Below, piece by piece: positions 15,260 to 22,020 of a DNA stretch of 27,896 bases (position 1 is its first letter; the number at the start of each line of letters is the position of its first letter). The stretch comes from Geobacter sp. (GTDB taxonomy: Bacteria; Desulfobacterota; Desulfuromonadia; Geobacterales; Geobacteraceae): the NCBI GenBank assembly GCA_003490025.1, contig DNJC01000010.1:1-27896 (forward strand), given 5' to 3'. The position numbers and the translations under genes were made by a program. A model generated the notes under the pieces. That model was not told the DNA's origin, made no database searches, and saw only the letters and a list, made by a program, of their open reading frames with translations.

Positions 15260-16545
15260 TGAACGTGGAAAGGCTGGAGTTCCTCGTTGGCGAGGAGAAG
15301 GGGCTGCGCGAGATCCTCCTGGACAGCGACGTCATGCCGCTCTTGAAAGGGGTGCTGGCCGCGGGGGCCGGCGGCGCCCGCCTGGTGGACCAGGAGGGGG
15401 TGGAGCTCTGGGGCGCCGCGCTCCCGGAGGGGCGGGGCGAGCTTCTGGACCGTTTTCCGCTCTTTCTCGAGGGGGAGGAGGTGGCCCGCCTCGAACTGCA
15501 CGGGGACCAGGAGCAGCGGGAGAGGCTGCATCCGGTGGGAAGGCTTCTGACGGTCGCGCTCGACACGGTGATCAGGAACAACCTCAAAAGGATCCTCACC
15601 ACCGAGATCCACACGAGCGTGGTGAACAGCTCCCAGGAGGAGCTGATGAGGATCAACGCGGAGCTGGCCCAAAGCGAGGCGCGCTACCGGGAGCTTGCCG
15701 GGAACCTCGAGCTGCGGGTGAAGGAGCGGACCGCCGAACTCAAGCGCGCCCAGGCGCACCTGCTGCAGCAGGAAAAGATGGCGGGGATCGGGCAGCTCGC
15801 CGCAGGCGTGGCCCACGAGATCAACAACCCGCTCGGCTTCATCATCTCGAACCTCCACACGCTGCAGAAATACGTCTCCCGCTTCTGCGCCATGCTCCAG
15901 TTCTACCGGGACCACCTGGACCTCGACCTCCCGGTGAAGGTGCTGAGCGCGGAGGCGGACCAGAAGTGGCGGGAGCTGAAGCTGCAGCAGGTGGTGGGGG
16001 ACGTGGGGGACCTGATGTCGCAGAGCCTCGCCGGAGCCGAGAGGGTGAGCAGGATCGTGGCGGACCTGAAGGGGTTCTCCCATGTGGACGACGCGGGGGA
16101 CATGCCGGTCGACCTGAACGAGGAGCTGGAGCGGACCCTGGGGGTCCTCTCCCACACCCTCGCCGGGAGGGCGGAGATCGTGAAGGATCTGCAGCCGCTC
16201 CCCTCGATCAGCTGCCAGCCGCAGCTTCCCGGGCAGATCTTCCTGAACCTGATCCAGAACGCCCTGACCCACGCCGGCGCCGCGCCCCGCATCACGCTCT
16301 CCAGCTGCTTCGACGGGGAGCGGATCAGGTTCAGCATCGCCGACAACGGCAAGGGGGTCCCCGCCTCCCTCAGGGGGCAGATCTTCGAGCCGTTCTTCAC
16401 CACGCTCCCGGTCGGCTCCGGGACCGGGATGGGGCTCACCGTGGTCTGGGAGGCGGTACTGAAGCTCCAGGGGAGCATAGCGGTCGCTGACGCACCGGGC
16501 GGGGGGGCCGAATTCATGATCACCATCCCCGTCGGGAAGGGGTAG
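15256..16545 (+). CDS. Soluble sensor histidine kinase
   Basis: A 429-residue kinase without obvious membrane segments. Residues 1-110 form a small unrecognised N-terminal domain (DSDVMPLLKGVLAAGAGGAR, then LVDQEGVELWG) that could be GAF-like. A long coiled coil runs at about 120-165. The H-box GVAHEINNPLGFIISNL has His 187. The HATPase shows LNLIQNALTHAG, ADNGKGVP, EPFFTT and GTGMGLTVVW. The H-box is nearly the same as that of the kinase at 8660, so the two probably address the same receivers. GAGGAG precedes the start, and ATG 15256 or ATG 15259 could be used. The gene overlaps the GTPase stop and is followed after 3 bases by the ATPase gene, so the three should be made together. The N-terminus might sense the GTPase state, which is speculation. 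Confidence 0.9.
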   Translation: MMNVERLEFLVGEEKGLREILLDSDVMPLLKGVLAAGAGGARLVDQEGVELWGAALPEGRGELLDRFPLFLEGEEVARLELHGDQEQRERLHPVGRLLTVALDTVIRNNLKRILTTEIHTSVVNSSQEELMRINAELAQSEARYRELAGNLELRVKERTAELKRAQAHLLQQEKMAGIGQLAAGVAHEINNPLGFIISNLHTLQKYVSRFCAMLQFYRDHLDLDLPVKVLSAEADQKWRELKLQQVVGDVGDLMSQSLAGAERVSRIVADLKGFSHVDDAGDMPVDLNEELERTLGVLSHTLAGRAEIVKDLQPLPSISCQPQLPGQIFLNLIQNALTHAGAAPRITLSSCFDGERIRFSIADNGKGVPASLRGQIFEPFFTTLPVGSGTGMGLTVVWEAVLKLQGSIAVADAPGGGAEFMITIPVGKG

Positions 16546-16548
16546 CAG

Positions 16549-18990
16549 ATGTCGAAGTATTCCGAACTCTTCAAGACGATGGGAAAGCCCGAGGAGAGAG
16601 GCGCGGGCGCAGCGCCCCCGGCGGATATGATTGCGGCGGACGGCCCGAAAAGTTTCGGCGTCCTCTTCGTCGACGACGAGGCGGGCGTGCTCTCCGCCAT
16701 GCGGCGCATCTTCATGGAGGAGAACTACCGGCTCTACACCGCCGCAAGCGGGGCCGAGGCGCTCGCCGTGATGGAGGCGAACGAGGTGAACCTGATCGTC
16801 TCGGACCACCGGATGCCGGGGATGACCGGCGCCGAACTCCTCAAGACGGTCAAGGAGAGCTGGCCCCAGACCATCAGGATCATGCTCACCGGGCACGCCG
16901 ACATCAACTCGGTCATGGGGGCGGTGAAGGACGGCGCCGTCTACAAGTTCATCACCAAGCCGTGGAACGACGACGACCTGAGGCTCACCGTGAGCCTCGC
17001 GCTGCAGCAGTACGTCCTGATGCAGGAAAACCAGAACCTCAAGGAACTGACCAGGACGCAGCAGCAGCGGATCAAGAGCTACGCCACCCTCTTCGACGAG
17101 AACAGGGGGATGATGGGGGCCATCCTGATCAAGGCGGGGCTGATCCAGAAGGAGGATCCGACCCGGGCCGGGCGGGAAAAGGCGCCGGGGGAGTTCCTGA
17201 GCGACACGCTGGTGCGGCTTGGATTGGTCACGGAGTCGCAGGTGGTGAAGGCACTGCAGGCGGCACTCAACATCGAGTACGTCGACCTTGGCTGCGCCGA
17301 GATAGCCCCCAAGGCGGTCCGTTTCCTGCCGCGCGACCTCTGCGAGCGGAACCGGATCGTCCCGATCAGGCTCACCGGACGCCAGCTCACCATGGCCATG
17401 GCCGACCCCTCGGACATCTACAAGGCGGACAACATCTCCATGATGACCGGTCTCAACGTGACCCCGCTGCTGGCGTCGAGTTCCGAGATCATGGCGCTAC
17501 TGCACCGGGTCTACGCCGACGTGGGGGAGGAGACGGCCACCGGCGCGCAGGACCTGGAGCCGATCGACGAGATCGACATCATCATCGAGGAGGAAGACAA
17601 GGACGTCAGCGTCTCCGACCTGATCGACTCCTCCGAGGTCCCTCCGGTGATCAGGATCGTCAACGCCGTGATCTCCGAGGCGATACGCTTCCACGCCAGC
17701 GACATCCACATCGAGGGGAAGACCAAGCACACCCTGGTCCGCTTCCGGATCGACGGTCTTTTGCACAACAAGATCAAGATCCCCTCCGACCTGCACCCGG
17801 CCATCGTCTCGCGCATCAAGATCCTCGCCAAGATGGACATCTCGGAGCGGAGAAAGCCGCAGGACGGCAGGATCACCGTCAAGGCGGGGACCAGGATAGT
17901 CGACATGCGGGTCTCCTCGCTCCCCACCATGAACGGGGAGAAGGTGGTGCTCCGGATCCTGGACAAGAGCGCCGCCATCCAGGAGCTGGCGGATCTCGGG
18001 GTGCTGCCGGACGACCTGAGGAAGATCAACACCATGGTGAAGAAGCCGCAGGGGGTGATCATCACCACCGGGCCTACCGGCTCCGGCAAGACCACGATGC
18101 TCTACTCCATCCTCTCCACCATGCTGGAGAGCAGCAAGAACTTCGAGACCATCGAGGAACCGGTGGAGTACTTCGTGGAGGACGCGAACCAGGTCGCGGT
18201 CAGGGACAAGATCGGGCTCTCCTTCGCGAGCGTGTTGCGCGCCACGCTGCGCCAGGACCCGGACGTGATCCTGGTGGGGGAGATCCGGGACTTCGAGACG
18301 GCCGACGTCGCCTTCAAGGCGGCCTTGACCGGGCACATGGTGCTCTCCACGCTGCACACCAACTCGGCCGTCGCCTCCATCACCCGCATGATAGACATGG
18401 GGATCAAGCCGTACATGATCGCCTCGGCGCTGGAGGGGCTCTTCGCCCAGCGGCTGGTAAGAAAGATCTGCCCTTCCTGCGCGGTAAAGGTGCCGCCCGA
18501 CCCGGACCTTATGGAGCTGCTCCGGGTCCCGGCAGGCTTCCTCCACGAGGTGACCCGGGGCAAGGGGTGCGACCAGTGCAACAAGACCGGCTACCACGGG
18601 CGCACCGGGATCTACGAACTCTTCACCATGAACGAGGACTTCCGCCACTTCATCAGCACCGCCTACAAGGAGACCGAGCTTCTGGAGATGGCGCGGGCGA
18701 ACGGGATGCGCACCCTGATCGAGGACGGACTGGAGAAGGTGCGGCTCGGGATGACCACGCTGGAGGAACTGCTGCGGGTCATGGGGCCGCAGCTCGTGTA
18801 CCAGAGGCACTGCGACAGCTGCGACCGGGTGATAGACGCGAAGTTCCTCTTCTGCCCCTTCTGCGGGTCGTTCCGCCAGAACTTCTGCAAGATCTGCAAG
18901 GTGCAGCTGGAGCACGAGTGGCAGAACTGCCCCCACTGCGGTACGGCGAAGTCGCTGGACGAGATACTCTGCCCCATCCCCATCGAGTGA
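16549..18990 (+). CDS. Receiver-MshEN-GspE/PilB ATPase with zinc ribbons
   Basis: An 813-residue fusion. Residues 36-150 are a receiver (D42-D43, phospho-Asp 86 in LIVSDHRMPGMTG, Lys in ITKPWND). A linker leads to an MshEN/T2SSE N-terminal domain at about 188-325 (LVRLGLVTESQVVKAL, NIEYVDLG). Its first half lacks the RLG Arg (MMGAILIKAGLI), so c-di-GMP binding may be changed. The secretion ATPase core has Walker A GPTGSGKTT (508-516), an Asp box, Walker B VILVGEIRD (573-581), a His box at H603 and the zinc tetracysteine C641/C644/C674/C677. The C-terminus adds eight Cys forming two zinc ribbons: C755/C758/C769/C772 and C780/C783/C794/C797. Ordinary PilB/GspE is about 560 residues and lacks both the receiver and the ribbons. 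GspE-family ATPases power type II secretion or pilus extension. Phosphorylation probably gates this motor. Start ATG 16549, just 3 bases after the preceding stop. Confidence 0.93.
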   Translation: MSKYSELFKTMGKPEERGAGAAPPADMIAADGPKSFGVLFVDDEAGVLSAMRRIFMEENYRLYTAASGAEALAVMEANEVNLIVSDHRMPGMTGAELLKTVKESWPQTIRIMLTGHADINSVMGAVKDGAVYKFITKPWNDDDLRLTVSLALQQYVLMQENQNLKELTRTQQQRIKSYATLFDENRGMMGAILIKAGLIQKEDPTRAGREKAPGEFLSDTLVRLGLVTESQVVKALQAALNIEYVDLGCAEIAPKAVRFLPRDLCERNRIVPIRLTGRQLTMAMADPSDIYKADNISMMTGLNVTPLLASSSEIMALLHRVYADVGEETATGAQDLEPIDEIDIIIEEEDKDVSVSDLIDSSEVPPVIRIVNAVISEAIRFHASDIHIEGKTKHTLVRFRIDGLLHNKIKIPSDLHPAIVSRIKILAKMDISERRKPQDGRITVKAGTRIVDMRVSSLPTMNGEKVVLRILDKSAAIQELADLGVLPDDLRKINTMVKKPQGVIITTGPTGSGKTTMLYSILSTMLESSKNFETIEEPVEYFVEDANQVAVRDKIGLSFASVLRATLRQDPDVILVGEIRDFETADVAFKAALTGHMVLSTLHTNSAVASITRMIDMGIKPYMIASALEGLFAQRLVRKICPSCAVKVPPDPDLMELLRVPAGFLHEVTRGKGCDQCNKTGYHGRTGIYELFTMNEDFRHFISTAYKETELLEMARANGMRTLIEDGLEKVRLGMTTLEELLRVMGPQLVYQRHCDSCDRVIDAKFLFCPFCGSFRQNFCKICKVQLEHEWQNCPHCGTAKSLDEILCPIPIE

Positions 18991-19054
18991 GGGGGCACAG
19001 GGTGGCTAATCTACAGCTTGCAAAGGTTTAAAAGAACTCCAAGGAGGTTGAGAA

Positions 19055-19627
19055 ATGATCTGGGACCCGACCCAAAACAGGATACTGATAGTCGACGACG
19101 AGGCGCACGTGGTCTCGGCCCTGATGCGCGGGATGGACGAGGAGCCGTACCTTTTGACCGGATCGCCCGGGGGGGAAGAGGCGCTGCGGCTGATGGAGAA
19201 GGAGAGCTTCAAGGTGGTCATCTCGGACGAGAAGATGCCGGGGATGGACGGCGCGCAGTTCCTCTCCAGGGTGAAGGAACTCTACCCGGAGACGGTGAGG
19301 ATCATGCTGACCGGCCACGCCAGCGTCGAGGCGACCATGCGGGCCGTGAACAGCGGCGAGATCTACCGCTTCTTCACCAAGCCGTGGGACGAGACGGAGC
19401 TGAAGCTGGCCCTGAGAAGCGCGCTGGAGAAGTTCGACCTGGAAGAGGAGAACCGGCGCCTGTTGCGGACGGTGCGCTACCAGGGGCGGGAGCTGAAGTT
19501 CCTGGAGAAGAGCTATCCCGGCATTTCGGAGCTGAGGAAGGAGTCGGACGGCGCCATAGTTCTGGACACCGAGATGTCGGAGGAGGAGATCGAAAACATC
19601 ATCGCGCAGTGCAACGTGCAGCGGTAG
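19055..19627 (+). CDS. Short receiver protein (orphan response regulator)
   Basis: A 190-residue protein with a receiver at about residues 8-125 (ILIVDDEAHVVSALMRGM, Asp 58 in VVISDEKMPGMDG, MLTGHAS, Lys in FTKPWDE). A helical tail follows (EKFDLEEENRRLLRTVRYQG) and then a 45-residue acidic end (MSEEEIENIIAQCNVQR). It has no enzymatic or DNA-binding output. It matches the receivers of the ATPase and HD-GYP-like proteins closely, so it may be a phosphate sink or shuttle of the same relay. The ATG has a strong AAGGAGG 7 bases upstream. A 64-base gap separates it from the ATPase gene. It ends 6 bases before the stop of the convergent cyclase gene. Confidence 0.9.
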   Translation: MIWDPTQNRILIVDDEAHVVSALMRGMDEEPYLLTGSPGGEEALRLMEKESFKVVISDEKMPGMDGAQFLSRVKELYPETVRIMLTGHASVEATMRAVNSGEIYRFFTKPWDETELKLALRSALEKFDLEEENRRLLRTVRYQGRELKFLEKSYPGISELRKESDGAIVLDTEMSEEEIENIIAQCNVQR

Positions 19628-19633
19628 GGGCGC

Positions 19634-20857
19634 TCAGACCACCCGGTCCCTGCCGCCGCTCTTGGCGGCGTAGAGGTTCTGGTCCGCGCGCTTCAGAACC
19701 TGCAGGTAGTCGGCATCGCCGCTCTCGAAGGCGGAGACCCCGATGCTCGCCGTCAGCCTAAGCGTTTGCCCCTCGATGACGAACGGCTCCTCCCTGATCA
19801 GCGACCATATCTTCAGGGCCACGGCCCGGGACTGCTCCAGGTCGGAACCGGGGAGCACCACCAGGAACTCCTCGCCGCCGAAGCGCCCGATGGAGTCGTA
19901 GCTCCTCAGGGAGCCGGCGATCCTCTCGGCGAACGCCTGCAACAGGACGTCCCCCGCCAAGTGCCCGTAGCCGTCGTTCACCTCCTTGAACCTGTCGATG
20001 TCTATCATGATGAAGCCGAGTTCCGCGTCGGCGAGCCCCTTTTCCCTGCGTCGCAGGGCGCGGGAGAACTCCTTGCGGGCGAGCAGCTCGATCTGCCTCT
20101 TGTTGAAGGTGCCGGTCAGGGGGTCCGTGATGTTCTGGCGCCTCAGCACCTCCTGGATCTCCTTGATCCCCTTGGTCCCCCGCCGCACCAGGAGGTAGGA
20201 GATCCCGAAAACGGTCACCAGCAGGGCGGCCAGTATCCCGATGGAGAGCGCCGCCGCCTCGTGCGACTCCCTGCGGTACTTGGTGACGTCGATGTAGACC
20301 TCGAAGCTCCCTATCACCTTGCCGCCACTGTCCCGGATCGGGATATAGGTCTCCACCACATCCACGTTGAACTTGGACTCGCGGGCGAGGTCCTTCACCT
20401 CTTCCTTGCGCTCCAGCTTCGAGTCGAAGGCGCCGCGCAGGGCGTTGGCGAGCCTCAGGTTTCCCCGGTCCGACTGCCCGATCAAACCCGCTTCGGTGCT
20501 GTAGACGATCCTGTAATCGGCGGAGTAGATCTTGATCTTCACGATGTTGAACGGGGCGAGGAAGATCCTCAGGCGCCGATCCAGCCCCGGCAGCTCCGGC
20601 TCCTTCACCTCGACTCGGCTCGAGCCCTCCCTCCCTTCGGTGATCCGCTCCCTTTCCACCGCCAGAAGCGCGCTGCTCACGCTGACGGCGCCCTCCTCGG
20701 CGTTGGAGACGACGTAACGGCGCAGCACCTCCTCGAAGGTGTACCCGGCCAGCAAGGTGATGACGACCACGGAGACGAGCGCAATGGTGACGAACAGGCG
20801 CAAAAGAGCGTCGGGGTCTTTGCCTGCCTCGGTTTTAGGTAGGATGCGCAGCCGCAT
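19634..20857 (-). CDS. Membrane diguanylate cyclase with I-site
   Basis: A 407-residue enzyme that makes c-di-GMP from two GTP. TM1 is at about residues 19-42, a periplasmic sensor domain (about 45-205; PFNIVKIKIYSADYRIVYST, then IPIRDSGGKVIGSFEVYID) resembles single Cache or LytS-like folds, and TM2 is at about 210-235. The GGDEF domain begins near 250 (NITDPLTGTFNKRQIELLAR). The active-site GGEEF is at 327-331, and the product-inhibition RxxD (RSYD, 318-321) is 5 residues upstream as in feedback-inhibited cyclases, so it should be active. AGGAGA lies about 6 bases before the ATG. It follows the cytochrome gene by 12 bases on the same strand, so the two probably form one transcript, suggesting that a redox state modulates c-di-GMP. 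It is convergent with the receiver gene at 19055. Confidence 0.93.
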   Translation of the reverse strand: MRLRILPKTEAGKDPDALLRLFVTIALVSVVVITLLAGYTFEEVLRRYVVSNAEEGAVSVSSALLAVERERITEGREGSSRVEVKEPELPGLDRRLRIFLAPFNIVKIKIYSADYRIVYSTEAGLIGQSDRGNLRLANALRGAFDSKLERKEEVKDLARESKFNVDVVETYIPIRDSGGKVIGSFEVYIDVTKYRRESHEAAALSIGILAALLVTVFGISYLLVRRGTKGIKEIQEVLRRQNITDPLTGTFNKRQIELLARKEFSRALRRREKGLADAELGFIMIDIDRFKEVNDGYGHLAGDVLLQAFAERIAGSLRSYDSIGRFGGEEFLVVLPGSDLEQSRAVALKIWSLIREEPFVIEGQTLRLTASIGVSAFESGDADYLQVLKRADQNLYAAKSGGRDRVV

Positions 20858-20869
20858 GAAGGTCTCCTG

Positions 20870-21799
20870 CTAGCTCCAGCGCCACAGGGCAAGGATCAGC
20901 ACCACCAGGAAGACGATGCTGAGGTTCATGTAGGCCATGAAGAAGAATACCCGCTCGTGCAGCGGCGCCTTCCGCTGCGTCTGCAGGGAGAGCGTCCCCA
21001 CCTCCGGCATGAGCGCCACCTTCTCGAAGCCGTGCGGCGCGTACTTGAGCGCCTCGGTCAAGTCCTCGCCCGCGTTGTGGCGCCCCATGTGCACCCCCTG
21101 CTTCCAGAGCCTGCTCGCCGCGACGTCGTAGAGCTTCCCCCCATAGCCGAAATAGGCGGGGCGCCCCTGCTTGCCGTCGCAGGAGGCGAGTTCCTCGGGG
21201 GTGAACTCCTTTCCAGTGGGAAGCGCCACCGCCTCCCTCCGCTTGGCCTTGAGCTTCGGGCCTATGAAGAGTACCACGTAGAGGGCGGAAAAGACCATGA
21301 CCAGGTAGAGGAAGATCTTGGCCAAAAGGAGCTGGCCGAAGCGGGTCTGCAGCAGCAGCTCCGGGGAGGCGACCCGGTAATGGGTGAGGATGACGCCGGT
21401 CGCACCCATGACGATCATGGATCCCACCCCCACGCGGACCTCGCCGCGCGGCAGCCCCCCGGCCGCGTAGGCCGGCTTCAGGACCAGGTGGACGTAGAGG
21501 ATGGTGCCGAACCAGAGGATGGCGGTGAGCAGGTGGAGGTATCCCGCCACGAAGCGGAGGATCCTACCGGCGGTGGTCACGCGCGGCGCCTCGCTTCCGG
21601 CTGCCGGGAGAGCCGCGCGGGAGGCGGCGAACTCCTTCCCGGCCGCGGTCAGCTCGCCGCCGCCGGCGGGATCGACGTGGCAGACCTGGCAGCTCTTGCC
21701 GGTCTGCCGCGCGTAAATCTCGGTGGCGCCGCAGTCTGCCGGATGCCAGTACAAGGCGAGGAAAAGGATCGTCATGCCCAGGGTTTTCATTGGACTCAT
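20870..21799 (-). CDS. Membrane cytochrome: CXXCH, helices, b5-like tail
   Basis: A 309-residue protein with a signal sequence (about residues 1-26, ending near GATEIYA). It has one c-type heme site SCQVCH (C37, C40, H41) facing the periplasm, and four hydrophobic helices resembling the CopD family (FVAGYLHLLTAILWFGTIL, VGSMIVMGATGVILTHY, LLLAKIFLYLVMVFSALYVV). A cytochrome b5-like segment follows at about 205-265 (FTPEELASCDGKQGRPAYF, GKLYDVAASRLWKQGVHMG, then GRHNAGEDLTEAL and APHG). The final helix ends at 309. The b5-like His pair would bind a second heme, probably non-covalently. It probably carries or senses electrons in the membrane. Start: MSPMKT at 21799 has no clear ribosome site, and M4 at 21790 gives a more usual signal peptide. 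It is first in an operon with the cyclase at 19634. Confidence 0.85.
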   Translation of the reverse strand: MSPMKTLGMTILFLALYWHPADCGATEIYARQTGKSCQVCHVDPAGGGELTAAGKEFAASRAALPAAGSEAPRVTTAGRILRFVAGYLHLLTAILWFGTILYVHLVLKPAYAAGGLPRGEVRVGVGSMIVMGATGVILTHYRVASPELLLQTRFGQLLLAKIFLYLVMVFSALYVVLFIGPKLKAKRREAVALPTGKEFTPEELASCDGKQGRPAYFGYGGKLYDVAASRLWKQGVHMGRHNAGEDLTEALKYAPHGFEKVALMPEVGTLSLQTQRKAPLHERVFFFMAYMNLSIVFLVVLILALWRWS

Positions 21800-21825
21800 A
21801 TATCGTCATCCAGTAACAAAGTCAA
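21797..21825 (-). promoter_or_regulatory. Possible promoter of the cytochrome-cyclase operon
   Basis: On the minus strand, TTGACT (21820-21825) lies 17 bases from TATATG (21797-21802). Transcription would then start near 21790, where the M4 codon of the cytochrome lies, so the message could be leaderless. The -35 is good (5/6) and the -10 moderate (4/6). Confidence 0.35.
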
Positions 21826-21944
21826 CATCAGGCTCTTTTTCTGATTACCGATGGCGGCTTCTATCGCCTTCATTCTCTCAGCGGCTCGCCTTATCCTCTC
21901 AACCGGCCTCTCGACCTGATTCAACGCCGCGCTAGCCACAGGCG

Positions 21945-21973
21945 TTGAAATAAGCGTCCCTTGCCGGTACAAT
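21945..21973 (+). promoter_or_regulatory. Sigma-70 promoter of pepN
   Basis: TTGAAA (21945-21950) and TACAAT (21968-21973) are separated by exactly 17 bases. Each differs from the consensus at two positions or fewer. The transcript would start near 21980, giving a leader of about 40 bases before the ATG at 22021. Confidence 0.65.
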
Positions 21974-22020
21974 ACTTTCTTTGCCAGCACCCACCCATAC
22001 CGTTGACGAGGAGCGCGCCG

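Noticed and set aside
15154..16896. 580-codon minus-strand frame over the second kinase
   Set aside because: Shadow; the plus strand encodes a full HisKA/HATPase kinase.
16962..19031. 689-codon plus-strand frame overlapping the ATPase gene in another frame
   Set aside because: Composition is Arg/Gly/His-rich and lacks motifs; the ATPase frame is unmistakable.
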